Source of the DNA: Streptomyces venezuelae
GTDB taxonomy: Bacteria; Actinomycetota; Actinomycetes; Streptomycetales; Streptomycetaceae
Direction of reading: 5' to 3'
NCBI RefSeq assembly: GCF_008642295.1
Contig: NZ_CP029190.1
Coordinates: 4,385,501 to 4,449,500, forward strand
Length of the DNA stretch: 64,000 bases
The notes under the pieces are model-generated. The model saw only the letters and a list, made by a program, of their open reading frames with translations. It was not told the origin of the DNA and did no database searches. Position numbers and translations under genes: made by a program. Every line of letters begins with the position of its first letter. Positions within the stretch are counted from its first letter, which is position 1. Of this stretch, positions 9,267-20,062 are shown in pieces.

Positions 9267-10166
9267 GTGATCGAGGCACGTCATCTCAGGGTCCTGCGCG
9301 CCGTGGCCGGCACCGGCTCCTTCTCCGCCGCGGCCCGCGAACTCGGCTGCACCCAGCCCGCCGTCTCCCAGCAGATGAAGGCCCTGGAACAGTCGGCGGG
9401 CACCCCGCTGCTGGTCCGGGCCGGCCGCGAGATGCGGCTGACCCAGGCAGGTGACGCGCTGGTCCGGCACGCCGCCGGCATCCTCGCCGGCCTCACCGCC
9501 GCCGAGGAGGAGGTGGCGGCCATCGCCGGCCTGCGGGCCGGCCGGGTCCGGCTGGTGTCCTTTCCCAGCGGCAGCTCCACCCTGGTGCCCACCGCCCTCG
9601 CCGCCATGCGGGAGGCCCACCCCGGCACCCGTATCTCCCTGGTCGAGGCGGAGCCGCCGCGCTCGGTGGAGATGCTGCGGGAGGGCGACTGCGATGTGGC
9701 GCTGGCCTTCCGCTACGGCTCCGGCACGGCGGACGCGGCGGAATGGGACGACCTGGTCGTCCGGCCGCTGCTCACCGACCGGCTGGTCGGGCTGGTGCCG
9801 GAGGGCCACCGGCTGGCCGGCGCGGAGCGGGTCCGGATGGCCGAACTGGCCGGGGAGCCCTGGATCGCCGGCTGCCCGCGCTGCCGCCGCCATCTGGTGG
9901 ACATCTGCGAGAGCGCGGGATTCACCCCGAGCATCGACTTCGCGACCGACGACTACCCGGCGGTGGTCGGACTGGTCGGTGCGGGGCTCGGGGTGGCCGT
10001 GCTGCCGGAGCTGGCGGTGGAATCCGTACGGGTCAAGGGCGCGCGGACGGTGGAGGTGGAGCCGGCGGTGGAGCGCGAGGTCGTGGCGCTGACCCTGCCG
10101 GACCTCGCCCGGGTGCCGGCGGTGGCGGCGACGCTGGCGGAACTGGAGCGGGCCGCCGGCCGTTGA
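9267..10166 (+). CDS. LysR-family transcriptional regulator
   Basis: 299 residues. The N-terminal winged helix-turn-helix covers about 1-60 (MIEARHLRVLRAVAGTGSFS, then AARELGCTQPAVSQQMKALE). Residues 90-295 form a periplasmic-binding-protein-like effector domain. Two Cys in GCPRCRRH may matter for sensing but this is speculative. The gene starts with GTG and is divergent from the MOSC gene, so it probably controls the MOSC-SDR-SnoaL group as well as itself. The effector is unknown. Confidence 0.9.
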   Translation: MIEARHLRVLRAVAGTGSFSAAARELGCTQPAVSQQMKALEQSAGTPLLVRAGREMRLTQAGDALVRHAAGILAGLTAAEEEVAAIAGLRAGRVRLVSFPSGSSTLVPTALAAMREAHPGTRISLVEAEPPRSVEMLREGDCDVALAFRYGSGTADAAEWDDLVVRPLLTDRLVGLVPEGHRLAGAERVRMAELAGEPWIAGCPRCRRHLVDICESAGFTPSIDFATDDYPAVVGLVGAGLGVAVLPELAVESVRVKGARTVEVEPAVEREVVALTLPDLARVPAVAATLAELERAAGR

Positions 10167-10179
10167 CGGCCGGCGGCCC
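10150..10179. terminator. Hairpin overlapping the end of the LysR gene
   Basis: 12-bp stem GGGCCGCCGGCC / GGCCGGCGGCCC with a 6-base loop that contains the LysR stop codon. It lies between convergent genes (LysR and whiD) and may terminate both. Confidence 0.7.
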
Positions 10180-10270
10180 GGCGCGCGACACGCCCGAGCG
10201 GGCCGCACGGGTCCCACGGGTCCCACGGATTCGAAGAAACGTTCCTTCGTGCGCTTCTCCGCTCAGGCGC

Positions 10271-10597
10271 TCAATGCGGCGCGGGCGGGCCGGTCACAGT
10301 GCTGGCGGGGATGAGGCGGTGCCGGGCGCGCCCCATCAGTTCCTCGCGCTCGTCCTCGGTGAGCCCGCCCCACACTCCGTAGGGCTCACGTACGGCGAGC
10401 GCGTGCGCGGCGCATTCCGAGCGCACCGGGCATCGCATGCAGACCTCTTTAGCCGAGGCCTCGCGCGCGCTCCGGGCCGCTCCCCGCTCGCCTTCCGGGT
10501 GGAAGAAGAGGGAGCTGTCGACCCCACGGCAGGCGGCGAGCAGTTGCCAGTCCCAGAGGTCGGCGTTCGGTCCGGGGAGGCGGGAGAAATCTGCCAT
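10271..10597 (-). CDS. whiD: WhiB-family iron-sulfur regulator WhiD
   Basis: 108 residues. The four cluster-binding cysteines are Cys23, Cys53, Cys56 and Cys62 (AACRGVD and EVCMRCPVRSEC), and the G-VWGG turn is in PYGVWGGLTEDE. N-terminus MADFSRLPGPNADLWDWQLL is, from memory, that of Streptomyces WhiD. WhiD binds an oxygen-sensitive [4Fe-4S] cluster, partners the principal sigma factor and is needed for spore maturation. The ATG at 10597 has ribosome site AGAGGA; upstream in-frame codons would add an unrelated extension. It is divergent from bldM across a 379-bp region, and orthologous in position to M. tuberculosis whiB3. Confidence 0.95.
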   Translation of the reverse strand: MADFSRLPGPNADLWDWQLLAACRGVDSSLFFHPEGERGAARSAREASAKEVCMRCPVRSECAAHALAVREPYGVWGGLTEDEREELMGRARHRLIPASTVTGPPAPH

Positions 10598-10976
10598 TGG
10601 TAGTCCTCTTGGTGCCGGTACTGAGGCGGATACGGTCCATGTCTCCACACCTACTGTCGGAGTAGATGTAAATATGACTCATTGGGAATCTAGCCTCAGA
10701 CACACGCCAAACGGAAGGAAAGCCGCCAAATAGGGCATAGCTCCAGATGGAGGACAGTTGGCTTGTGGCGCCCGTGTCGTGTTCGCTTCCTCACGTAGAG
10801 TGCCGAAGGTGTCCGTCCGACCCGTAACTCTTTCGAGTGACCATCGTTGAGAGTGCGAAGGCGGTTGAACGAAGAAGTTCTCGGACAGATGTCCGGGGAC
10901 ATCGACCGCACAGGTGACGATACGTACCAGCCTGGAGGCTCAAGGTGACGCGCATCAGCAGCTGCGGAGGGCGGTC
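10598..10976. other. 379-bp whiD-bldM divergent regulatory region
   Basis: AT-richer than its surroundings, as expected for a complex developmental promoter region. The bldM side contains a sigma-BldN-type promoter (10823-10850). The whiD side has several AT-rich boxes (for example TAGATT and CATATT on the minus strand around 10665-10695) but no pair I can assign to a particular sigma factor. Confidence 0.65.
10823..10850 (+). promoter_or_regulatory. bldM promoter of sigma-BldN type
   Basis: CGTAAC (10823-10828), 16-base spacer, CGTTGA (10845-10850). These match the known S. coelicolor sigma-BldN consensus at both hexamers, and bldM is the classical BldN target. The transcript would have a leader of roughly 120 bases. 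Confidence 0.85.
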
Positions 10977-11588
10977 ATGACATCCGTCCTCGTCTGCGAC
11001 GACTCCCCGCTTGCCCGAGAGGCGCTCCGTCGCGCGGTGGCCACCGTGCCCGGCGTCGAGCGTGTGACGACGGCTGCCAACGGCGAGGAAGTCCTCCGCC
11101 GCTGGGGTGCCGACCGCTCCGACCTGATTCTGATGGACGTCCGCATGCCGGGCCTGGGCGGTGTCGAGACGGTCCGCCGGCTGCTCTCGGCCGACCCCGG
11201 CGCCCGCATCATCATGCTGACCGTTGCCGAGGACCTGGACGGCGTGGCCCTCGCGGTCGCGGCGGGTGCCCGCGGATATCTGCACAAGGACGCCTCGCGC
11301 GCCGAACTGCGGGCCACGGTCACCCAGGCCCTTGCCGACCCGACCTGGCGGCTCGCCCCGCGCCGGCTCAGGTCGGCCGAAATGGGTGCCGCGCCCACGC
11401 TCACCGCCCGCGAGATCCAGGTGCTGGAGGGCATGAGCCACGGCCGTTCCAACGCCGAGATCGGCCGTGAGCTGTTCCTTTCCGAGGACACGGTCAAGAC
11501 GCACGCCCGCCGCCTCTTCAAGAAGCTGGGCGCCTCGGACCGGGCGCATGCCGTCGCGCTCGGCTTCCGCTGGGGCCTGGTCCGCTGA
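10977..11588 (+). CDS. bldM: Developmental response regulator BldM (LuxR/NarL type)
   Basis: 203 residues, the length of S. coelicolor BldM. Receiver domain with CDDSPLAREALRR and phosphorylatable-position Asp54 (LMDVRMPGLGG); C-terminal LuxR-type helix-turn-helix LTAREIQVLEGMSHGRSNAE and DTVKTHARRLFKKLG. From published work BldM is an atypical regulator that works without phosphorylation at Asp54, as a homodimer on early genes and as a heterodimer with WhiI on late sporulation genes. Ribosome site GGAGG supports the ATG at 10977 over an upstream GTG. A hairpin follows at 11611-11635. Confidence 0.96.
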   Translation: MTSVLVCDDSPLAREALRRAVATVPGVERVTTAANGEEVLRRWGADRSDLILMDVRMPGLGGVETVRRLLSADPGARIIMLTVAEDLDGVALAVAAGARGYLHKDASRAELRATVTQALADPTWRLAPRRLRSAEMGAAPTLTAREIQVLEGMSHGRSNAEIGRELFLSEDTVKTHARRLFKKLGASDRAHAVALGFRWGLVR

Positions 11589-11610
11589 CCGCGGAGCCGG
11601 AATAGCGGTC

Positions 11611-11635
11611 CCCGTCCGCCCCGGGCGGACGGGGC
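11611..11635 (+). terminator. Hairpin after bldM
   Basis: CCCCGTCCGC pairs with GCGGACGGGG around a 5-base loop, 22 bases after the stop. No T-tract, as is common in Streptomyces. Confidence 0.72.
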
Positions 11636-11758
11636 GGCCATGGCGGGTCTTGTCCTACCCGGTGCGCGGCCGGGGGTTGGCGAGGCACAATCCGGGGGAC
11701 GTGTCGCTTCGTGCGCGATGCCGCATCCTTGAGGGTGTGCCGCATTCTTGGAGATGTG

Positions 11759-11782
11759 GAGTCCTCGGGGGAGTCCTCGGGG
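11759..11782 (+). repeat. 12-bp tandem duplication upstream of the ECF sigma gene
   Basis: GAGTCCTCGGGG occurs twice head-to-tail, 35-58 bases before the sigma-factor start. Just left of it GCCGCATCCTTGAGG and GCCGCATTCTTGGAG form a second, imperfect pair. It may set promoter or leader spacing. Confidence 0.6.
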
Positions 11783-11816
11783 ACATTCGGCCGAGCGGGA
11801 GGGGAGTGCGCAAGTG

Positions 11817-14200
<2,384 letters not shown>

Positions 14201-14209
14201 CGCGCACAC

Positions 14210-14249
14210 ACCCGCGGGGCGGGTCCGGATCACCGGGCCCGCCCCGCGG
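14210..14249 (+). terminator. GC-rich hairpin after guaB
   Basis: 13-bp perfect stem CCCGCGGGGCGGG / CCCGCCCCGCGGG with a 14-base loop, 10 bases after the guaB stop. No T-tract. It may reduce read-through into guaB3. Confidence 0.7.
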
Positions 14250-14346
14250 GCGTTCCCGGAAGCGTCCGTCCAGCGGTCACGGGAACGCGCGGCTCCGGGG
14301 TTCGGGGATACTGGACGGGCAGACCAAGAGGGAAAGGCCACCACAC

Positions 14347-15471
14347 GTGACTGAGATCGAGATCGGGCGCGGCAAGCGCGGTCGCCGGGCGTACGCCTTC
14401 GACGACATCGCCATCGTCCCCAGCCGCCGCACGCGCGACCCGAAGGAGGTCTCGATCGCCTGGCAGATCGACGCCTACCGCTTCGAGCTCCCGTTCCTGG
14501 CCGCCCCCATGGACTCGGTGGTCTCCCCACAGACCGCGATCCGCATCGGCGAGCTCGGCGGCCTCGGCGTGCTGAACCTCGAGGGCCTGTGGACCCGGTA
14601 CGAGGACCCGCAGCCGCTGCTGGACGAGATCGCCGAGCTGGACGAGGAGGCCGCCACCCGCCGCCTCCAGGAGATCTACTCCGCCCCGATCCAGGCCGAC
14701 CTGATCCGGCAGCGCATCAAGGAGGTGCGCGACTCGGGCGTCGTCACCGCCGCGGCGCTCTCCCCGCAGCGCACCGCCGAGTTCTCCAAGGCCGTGGTCG
14801 ACGCGGGCGTGGACATCTTCGTCATCCGCGGCACCACGGTCTCCGCCGAGCACGTCTCCGGCGCCGCGGAGCCGCTGAACCTCAAGCAGTTCATCTACGA
14901 GCTCGACGTCCCGGTCATCGTCGGCGGCTGCGCCACGTACACCGCGGCCCTGCACCTGATGCGGACCGGCGCGGCCGGCGTGCTGGTGGGCTTCGGCGGC
15001 GGCGCCGCGCACACCACCCGCAATGTGCTGGGCATCCAGGTTCCGATGGCCACCGCCGTCGCCGATGTGGCCGCGGCCCGCCGCGACTACATGGACGAGT
15101 CCGGCGGCCGGTACGTGCACGTCATCGCCGACGGCGGCGTGGGCTGGTCCGGCGACCTGCCCAAGGCCGTCGCCTGCGGCGCCGACGCCGTGATGATGGG
15201 CTCCCCGCTGGCCCGTGCCACCGACGCGCCCGGCAAGGGCCACCACTGGGGCATGGAGGCGGTCCACGAGGACGTGCCGCGCGGCAAGAAGGTCCACCTC
15301 GGCACCGTCGGCACCACCGAGGAGATCCTCACCGGCCCGTCGCACACCCCGGACGGCTCGATGAACCTCTTCGGCGCCCTGCGCCGCTCGATGGCCACCA
15401 CGGGCTACAGCGAGCTCAAGGAGTTCCAGCGGGTCGAGGTCACCGTGGCGGACTCCCAGCACCGCCGCTGA
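14347..15471 (+). CDS. guaB3: GuaB3-family IMP dehydrogenase-related protein
   Basis: 374 residues, no CBS domains. The (beta-alpha)8 barrel is recognisable (FDDIAIVPSRRTRDPKEVS, FLAAPMDSVVSP, RGTTVSAEH, GGRYVHVIADGGVGWSGDL, CGADAVMMGSPLA). The loop that holds the catalytic Cys in GuaB is GFGGGAAHTTRN here, so position 222 is His. M. tuberculosis GuaB3 also lacks this Cys as I recall it. It is therefore not a standard IMP dehydrogenase; GMP reductase-like activity or a regulatory role has been proposed for this subfamily. GTG start at 14347; strong terminator after it. Confidence 0.9.
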   Translation: MTEIEIGRGKRGRRAYAFDDIAIVPSRRTRDPKEVSIAWQIDAYRFELPFLAAPMDSVVSPQTAIRIGELGGLGVLNLEGLWTRYEDPQPLLDEIAELDEEAATRRLQEIYSAPIQADLIRQRIKEVRDSGVVTAAALSPQRTAEFSKAVVDAGVDIFVIRGTTVSAEHVSGAAEPLNLKQFIYELDVPVIVGGCATYTAALHLMRTGAAGVLVGFGGGAAHTTRNVLGIQVPMATAVADVAAARRDYMDESGGRYVHVIADGGVGWSGDLPKAVACGADAVMMGSPLARATDAPGKGHHWGMEAVHEDVPRGKKVHLGTVGTTEEILTGPSHTPDGSMNLFGALRRSMATTGYSELKEFQRVEVTVADSQHRR

Positions 15472-15506
15472 CGCTTCCGCGCCGTCCGTCGTACGGACGG
15501 CGCGTA

Positions 15507-15544
15507 CGGAGGGCCGGCACCCCGGGCGGGGTGCCGGCCCTCCG
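15507..15544. terminator. Strong terminator between guaB3 and the convergent membrane gene
   Basis: 17-bp perfect stem with loop GGGC, followed by GCGTTTTCA. A second palindrome (GCCGTCCG / CGGACGGC, 15481-15501) lies directly before it. Probably bidirectional. Confidence 0.88.
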
Positions 15545-15561
15545 GCGTTTTCACGGCCGGG

Positions 15562-16047
15562 TCAGGCGGCGACCTTGCGGGCCGTCTGGAAGGCGGTGAC
15601 CGCGCCCAGGGCGTAGAAGAGGAAGGAGATCGGGCTCAGGTCCTCCTTCAGGGAGGCCTGCACCAGGTCGAAGTGCTCGGTCAGCAGCTCGGTCACGGTG
15701 AGCGGCAGCACCTTGGACCCGATGATGGCGGTGCCGAGAGCCTGGCCGCCGTAGACGGCGCCGAGCGAGAGCACGGCGCCCACGACCGGGAGGGCCGGGT
15801 GCGGGCCGCCCAGCTTGCCGGTGGCGAAGCCGATGATGAGGCCGACCGCGAGGGCGGCGTAGCCGATCTCGCGCTCGGTGGCGCCGATGATGCCGCCGTA
15901 CGCACCGGCCGCGACCAGGGCGGCGATGACGGCGGCGGCGATGCCGAGGCCGATGTTGCCGCTGCGCGCCGGGGGAGCGGCCGGGGGTGTGGCCGGGTGG
16001 GCGGGCATCTGGGATTCGGGCGCGGGCGGCTGGAAGGACTGGCTCAT
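15562..16047 (-). CDS. Small membrane protein, unknown function
   Basis: 161 residues. A Pro/Ala-rich cytoplasmic head (about 1-30) is followed by four hydrophobic segments (starting near IGLGIAAAVIAALVAAGAYG, EIGYAALAVGLIIGFATGKL, LPVVGAVLSLGAVYGGQALG and, at the end, SFLFYALGAVTAFQTAR). No catalytic motif. Start ATG at 16047 has ribosome site GGGGGGA six bases away; an in-frame ATG nine codons upstream lacks one. Convergent with guaB3 and separated from the toxin gene by about 120 bases. Confidence 0.72.
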   Translation of the reverse strand: MSQSFQPPAPESQMPAHPATPPAAPPARSGNIGLGIAAAVIAALVAAGAYGGIIGATEREIGYAALAVGLIIGFATGKLGGPHPALPVVGAVLSLGAVYGGQALGTAIIGSKVLPLTVTELLTEHFDLVQASLKEDLSPISFLFYALGAVTAFQTARKVAA

Positions 16048-16167
16048 GGGAAATCCCCCCCAAGGGATTGGCATGCGCGGGTCACGAACGCCTGCAGGGC
16101 GAACGTAAGCGCGAGATAAGTGATGCCGCAGGCTAGCAGGAGGTCACGACATCCGGAGGGGGAGATT

Positions 16168-16485
16168 TCAGAGCCCCAGGTAGAGCGCTACGGCGTGCTC
16201 CACTTGAGTCAACTCGCCGAGTTCGAGGTAGTGGACCGGATCACCGTGGATGTACCGGGTGTCGATGGTGCGGATCTGGTCCACGAGGAGCCGGGTCGGC
16301 ACCCCGGCGATTTCCAGCTCGGGACGGAATTCCGCAGGTTGGGCACGGGTGGACGTCGGGATGATCGTTGCCACGCTCCAGGGCATCCCGCTGGGACTCA
16401 GCACCAGGCCGAAGCGCTTGCCGCGCTGCTCGTGCCCGCGCTTGGCATCCCCGAGGTCGACGCGGTAGACGGCGCCGCGGATCAC
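16168..16485 (-). CDS. MazF/PemK-type mRNA-interferase toxin
   Basis: 105 residues. Family features: [20 protein letters not shown] at the N-terminus, [10 protein letters not shown], the IIPTST strand with its conserved Thr-Ser, [14 protein letters not shown], and [16 protein letters not shown] at the end. MazF toxins cut single-stranded RNA at short motifs and halt growth. The GTG start overlaps the antitoxin stop by 4 bases (GTGA), a typical coupled toxin-antitoxin pair. Chromosomal core location; the target motif cannot be predicted. Confidence 0.87.
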   Translation of the reverse strand: MIRGAVYRVDLGDAKRGHEQRGKRFGLVLSPSGMPWSVATIIPTSTRAQPAEFRPELEIAGVPTRLLVDQIRTIDTRYIHGDPVHYLELGELTQVEHAVALYLGL

Positions 16486-16682
16486 CAGGCGTCCGGTTCG
16501 CCGCTCAGGTCCTCGTCTGCGAGCCGTTCGGCGGCGGCCCGGGCCTGCTCGAGCCATGCCTCGCGTTCCAGCAGGCGCAATGCGCGCCGGATCACATCGC
16601 TGGTCCGCTCCCCGTCCCGCATGGCCGCGGCGATGATGCGCTCGTCCTCTTCGGTGGGCCGGAACCCTATCGTCGTTGCCAT
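16482..16682 (-). CDS. Antitoxin, ribbon-helix-helix type, partner of MazF
   Basis: 66 residues. [20 protein letters not shown] matches the strand and first helix of a ribbon-helix-helix DNA-binding protein; [15 protein letters not shown] is the second helix. The acidic C-terminal half ([16 protein letters not shown]) would neutralise the toxin. It precedes the toxin and overlaps it by 4 bases, so it is made first. The ATG at 16682 is preferred over an upstream in-frame codon because the longer form would read through the operator-like repeats at 16702-16730. Confidence 0.85.
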   Translation of the reverse strand: MATTIGFRPTEEDERIIAAAMRDGERTSDVIRRALRLLEREAWLEQARAAAERLADEDLSGEPDAW

Positions 16683-16701
16683 GGCATCAGCGTAGCGGGC
16701 T

Positions 16702-16730
16702 GTGCAACATATGTGCAACGAACGTTGCAC
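16702..16730. promoter_or_regulatory. Probable operator of the toxin-antitoxin pair
   Basis: GTGCAAC occurs at 16702-16708 and 16713-16719 (11-base period) and in inverted form GTTGCAC at 16724-16730; the last two make a 7-4-7 palindrome. The site lies 20-48 bases upstream of the antitoxin start, where ribbon-helix-helix antitoxins normally repress their own operon. Confidence 0.68.
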
Positions 16731-16740
16731 CGTGCTGCGG

Positions 16741-17970
16741 TCAGAGGCGGTGGGCCGCACCGACCGGGCTGGCGCCGCGGGTGTCGAGGAGCAGCTGGGC
16801 CTTCACCGCCAGGCCCTGGAGGTCGTATGTGCGGTGGTGCTGGAGGAGGACCGTGAGGTCCGCGTTGGCCGCCGCCTCGTAGAGGGAGTCCGCGCGGGGG
16901 ACCGGCCGGTCGCGGACCCGCCAGCCGGGCACGTACGGGTCGTGGTAGCTGATCAGGGCGCCGAGGTCGAGCAGGCGGCTGGCGATCTCGGGGGCCGGGG
17001 AGCCCTCCTGGTCGGCGAGGTCCGGCTTGTACGTCACCCCGAGCAGCAGGACCCGGGCGCCGCGGGCCGATTTGCCGTGCTCGTTCAGCAGGGTGGCGCA
17101 GCGCTGGATCACGTATTGCGGCATCCGGCCGTTGATCTCCTGGGCCAGGCCGACCATGCGGAGCGGGTGGCCGGGGGTGCGGGTGGTGTGGGGGAGGTAG
17201 TTGGGGTCGAGCGGGACGGCGTGGCCGCCGACGCCGGGGCCGGGGCGGAAGGCCTGGAAGCCGTACGGCTTGGTTTCGGCGCACCGGATGACGTCCCACA
17301 GGTCCACGCCGAGGTCGTGGCAGAGCACCGCCATCTCGTTCATCAGGGCGATGTTGACGTGCCGGTAGTTGGTTTCGAGCAGCTGGACGGTCTCGGCCTC
17401 GCGCAGGCCGCGGGCGCGGACCACCTTCTCGGTGAGGCGTGCGTAGAAGGCTGCGGCGGATTCCGTACAGGCCGGGGTGAGGCCGCCGATCACCTTCGGC
17501 GTGTTGGCGAAGGTGTGCGTCCGGTTGCCCGGGTCGAAGCGGCTGGGGGAGTAGGCCAGATGGAAGTCCCGGCCGGCCCGGAGGCCGGAGCCCGATTCCA
17601 GCAGGGGGCGCAGATAGTCCTCGGTGACACCCGGATGGGCGGCGGACTCGAGGATGACGGTGGTGTGGGGGCGCAGCCGGGCGGCGAGCGCGCGGGCCGC
17701 CTCGCCGACCGCCGACAGGTCGAGCGCGCGGTCGGGGCCGAGCTGGGTGGGGGCGCAGATGACGGCCGTCCGGACCCGTCCGAGCTCGGCCGGGTTGGTG
17801 GTGATGCGGAAGCCGGCCGCCGACATCCGGCGGATCTCGGCGGCGGTGAGCGTGGTGTCGGTGGCGGGGCCGCAGCCGTAGCCGACGGTCTCGATACCGG
17901 CGGAGACGGCGGCCTGGGCGAGCGGCAGGCCGAGGTGGCCGAGTCCGATGACGGCGAGATCTGCGGGCAT
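16741..17970 (-). CDS. Nucleotide-sugar (UDP-glucose/UDP-ManNAc-type) dehydrogenase homologue lacking the catalytic Cys
   Basis: 409 residues. The N-terminal Rossmann domain has [14 protein letters not shown]; the central helix domain has [18 protein letters not shown]; the C-terminal domain has [14 protein letters not shown]. In working enzymes the motif GxGVGGHC(I/F)P-D supplies the nucleophilic Cys; here it reads [16 protein letters not shown] with Ala251. Enzymes of this family oxidise the sugar C6 alcohol twice to a uronic acid; without the Cys the second step should fail. The rest of the fold looks intact, so the gene is not simply decaying. It is divergent from glpD; its partners (glycosyltransferase, epimerase) are not nearby. 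Confidence 0.83.
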   Translation of the reverse strand: MPADLAVIGLGHLGLPLAQAAVSAGIETVGYGCGPATDTTLTAAEIRRMSAAGFRITTNPAELGRVRTAVICAPTQLGPDRALDLSAVGEAARALAARLRPHTTVILESAAHPGVTEDYLRPLLESGSGLRAGRDFHLAYSPSRFDPGNRTHTFANTPKVIGGLTPACTESAAAFYARLTEKVVRARGLREAETVQLLETNYRHVNIALMNEMAVLCHDLGVDLWDVIRCAETKPYGFQAFRPGPGVGGHAVPLDPNYLPHTTRTPGHPLRMVGLAQEINGRMPQYVIQRCATLLNEHGKSARGARVLLLGVTYKPDLADQEGSPAPEIASRLLDLGALISYHDPYVPGWRVRDRPVPRADSLYEAAANADLTVLLQHHRTYDLQGLAVKAQLLLDTRGASPVGAAHRL

Positions 17971-18199
17971 GGCGGTGCCGTCCCTTCCCTGACATGAGGG
18001 GGCTGTGCGCGCACGTCCTGTGGACAGGGTGAGCTGGCGCTATGTCAGACTAGGCGTATATATGACCGATGTGTCGCATTGCGGGGTGGTCGCCACCGTT
18101 GTGTTGTCCACAGGCGGTGGCTGATGTGGGAGTGCGCGGTCAGACTGATTTCCACGGGGGACGTGAGCGGGGTGACCCGCACACCGACGGGAGGCAGCG

Positions 18200-19906
18200 G
18201 TGAGGACAGCGACACTGGGACCGGAGCAGCGCGCGGAGGCGCTCGCCCGGATGGCCGAGCGGGAACTGGACGTGCTGGTGGTGGGCGCCGGAGTGGTGGG
18301 GGCCGGCACCGCGCTCGACGCGGTCACCCGAGGGCTTTCGACCGGGCTGGTCGAGGCGCGCGACTGGGCCTCGGGGACGTCCAGCAGATCCAGCAAGCTG
18401 ATCCACGGCGGTCTGCGCTATCTGGAGATGCTCGACTTCGCGCTGGTCCGGGAGGCGCTCAAGGAGCGCGGCCTGCTGCTGGAGCGGCTCGCGCCGCACC
18501 TGGTGAAACCGGTGCCCTTCCTGTACCCCTTGCAGCACAAGGGCTGGGAGCGGTTCTATGCCGGCTCGGGCGTCGCCCTGTACGACGCCATGTCGGTGTC
18601 CAGCGGACACGGGCGAGGCCTGCCCGTCCACCGGCACCTGTCCCGCAGCCGGGCCCTTCGGGTGGCCCCCTGCCTGCGCAAGGACGCCCTGGTGGGGGCC
18701 CTGCAGTACTACGACGCCCAGATGGACGACGCGCGGTATGTCACCACCCTGGTGCGGACCTCCGCGGCGTACGGGGCGCACTGCGCCAACCGGGCCCGGG
18801 TGATCGGGTTCCTGCGCGAGGGCGAGCGGGTGGTCGGCGCCCGGGTGCGGGATGTCGAGGGCGGCGGGGAGTACGAGATCCGCGCCAAGCAGATCGTCAA
18901 TGCGACGGGGGTCTGGACGGACGACACCCAGGCCCTGATCGGCGAGCGCGGGCAGTTCCACGTCCGCGCCTCCAAGGGCATCCACCTGGTGGTGCCCAAG
19001 GACCGCATCCATTCGACCACCGGCCTGATCCTGCGCACCGAGAAGTCCGTGCTGTTCGTCATCCCGTGGGGCCGCCACTGGATCATCGGGACCACGGACA
19101 CCGACTGGGACCTGGACAAGGCGCATCCGGCGGCGTCCAGCGCGGACATCGACTACCTGCTGGAGCATGTGAACTCGGTGCTCGCGGTGCCGCTGACCCG
19201 GGATGACGTCCAGGGCGTGTATGCGGGGCTGAGGCCGCTGCTGGCCGGCGAGTCGGACGCCACGAGCAAGCTCTCCCGGGAGCACACGGTGGCGCATCCG
19301 GTGCCCGGGCTGGTGGTCGTCGCGGGCGGCAAGTACACGACGTACCGGGTGATGGCCAAGGATGCGGTGGACGAGGCCGTGCACGGCCTGGACCAGCGGG
19401 TCGCCCCCTGCGTCACCGAGGACATCCCGCTGGTCGGGGCCGAGGGGTACCGGGCGCTGTGGAACTCCCGGGCCAGGACCGCCGCCCGGACGGGTCTTCA
19501 TGTGGTGCGGGTCGAGCACCTGTTGAACCGGTACGGCTCCCTGACCGAGGAGCTCCTCGATCTGGTCGAAAAGGATCCGGGGCTCGGAGAGCCGCTGTCC
19601 GCGGCGGACGACTACCTGCGGGCCGAGATCGTGTACGCGGCCTCGCACGAGGGGGCGCGGCACCTGGACGACGTACTGACCCGGCGGACCCGTATCTCCA
19701 TCGAGACCTTCGACCGGGGGACCCGATCGGCGCGGGAGTGCGCGGAGTTGATGGCGCCGGTGCTGGGCTGGGACCGGGACCAGATCGAGAAAGAGGTCGA
19801 GCACTACGAGAAGCGGGTCCAGGCGGAGCGGGAGTCGCAGCGGCAGCCCGACGACCAGACGGCGGACGCGGCCAGGCTGGGGGCTCCGGACATCGTCCCG
19901 CTGTGA
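18200..19906 (+). CDS. glpD: Glycerol-3-phosphate dehydrogenase, FAD-dependent
   Basis: 568 residues, usual length. N-terminal FAD motif VLVVGAGVVGAGTALDA (about 25-41), the family signature GTSSRSSKLIHGGLRYLE, WGRHWIIGTTDTDWD in the catalytic part and VVVAGGKYTTYRVMA near residue 375, then an all-helical C-terminal domain. It oxidises glycerol 3-phosphate to dihydroxyacetone phosphate at the membrane face and feeds electrons to the quinone pool. GTG start at 18200 with ribosome site GGAGG. The 229-bp divergent region before it contains a TATATAT box near 18058 but no full promoter I can defend. Confidence 0.95.
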   Translation: MRTATLGPEQRAEALARMAERELDVLVVGAGVVGAGTALDAVTRGLSTGLVEARDWASGTSSRSSKLIHGGLRYLEMLDFALVREALKERGLLLERLAPHLVKPVPFLYPLQHKGWERFYAGSGVALYDAMSVSSGHGRGLPVHRHLSRSRALRVAPCLRKDALVGALQYYDAQMDDARYVTTLVRTSAAYGAHCANRARVIGFLREGERVVGARVRDVEGGGEYEIRAKQIVNATGVWTDDTQALIGERGQFHVRASKGIHLVVPKDRIHSTTGLILRTEKSVLFVIPWGRHWIIGTTDTDWDLDKAHPAASSADIDYLLEHVNSVLAVPLTRDDVQGVYAGLRPLLAGESDATSKLSREHTVAHPVPGLVVVAGGKYTTYRVMAKDAVDEAVHGLDQRVAPCVTEDIPLVGAEGYRALWNSRARTAARTGLHVVRVEHLLNRYGSLTEELLDLVEKDPGLGEPLSAADDYLRAEIVYAASHEGARHLDDVLTRRTRISIETFDRGTRSARECAELMAPVLGWDRDQIEKEVEHYEKRVQAERESQRQPDDQTADAARLGAPDIVPL

Positions 19907-20062
19907 GCCGTGCCGGGTTTCCGGGCAGGGGGGAACCGTAGACCCCGGGCGCCCGTCCGTCCCGGAGTGAGGAACAATGAGGGTCCGGCCGGGGCGGGTT
20001 ACGTCGGGACCCGGCGGACGCCGGGCCGGCCGGAGCGGGCGGCACGATCGCAGAGGGGACGC

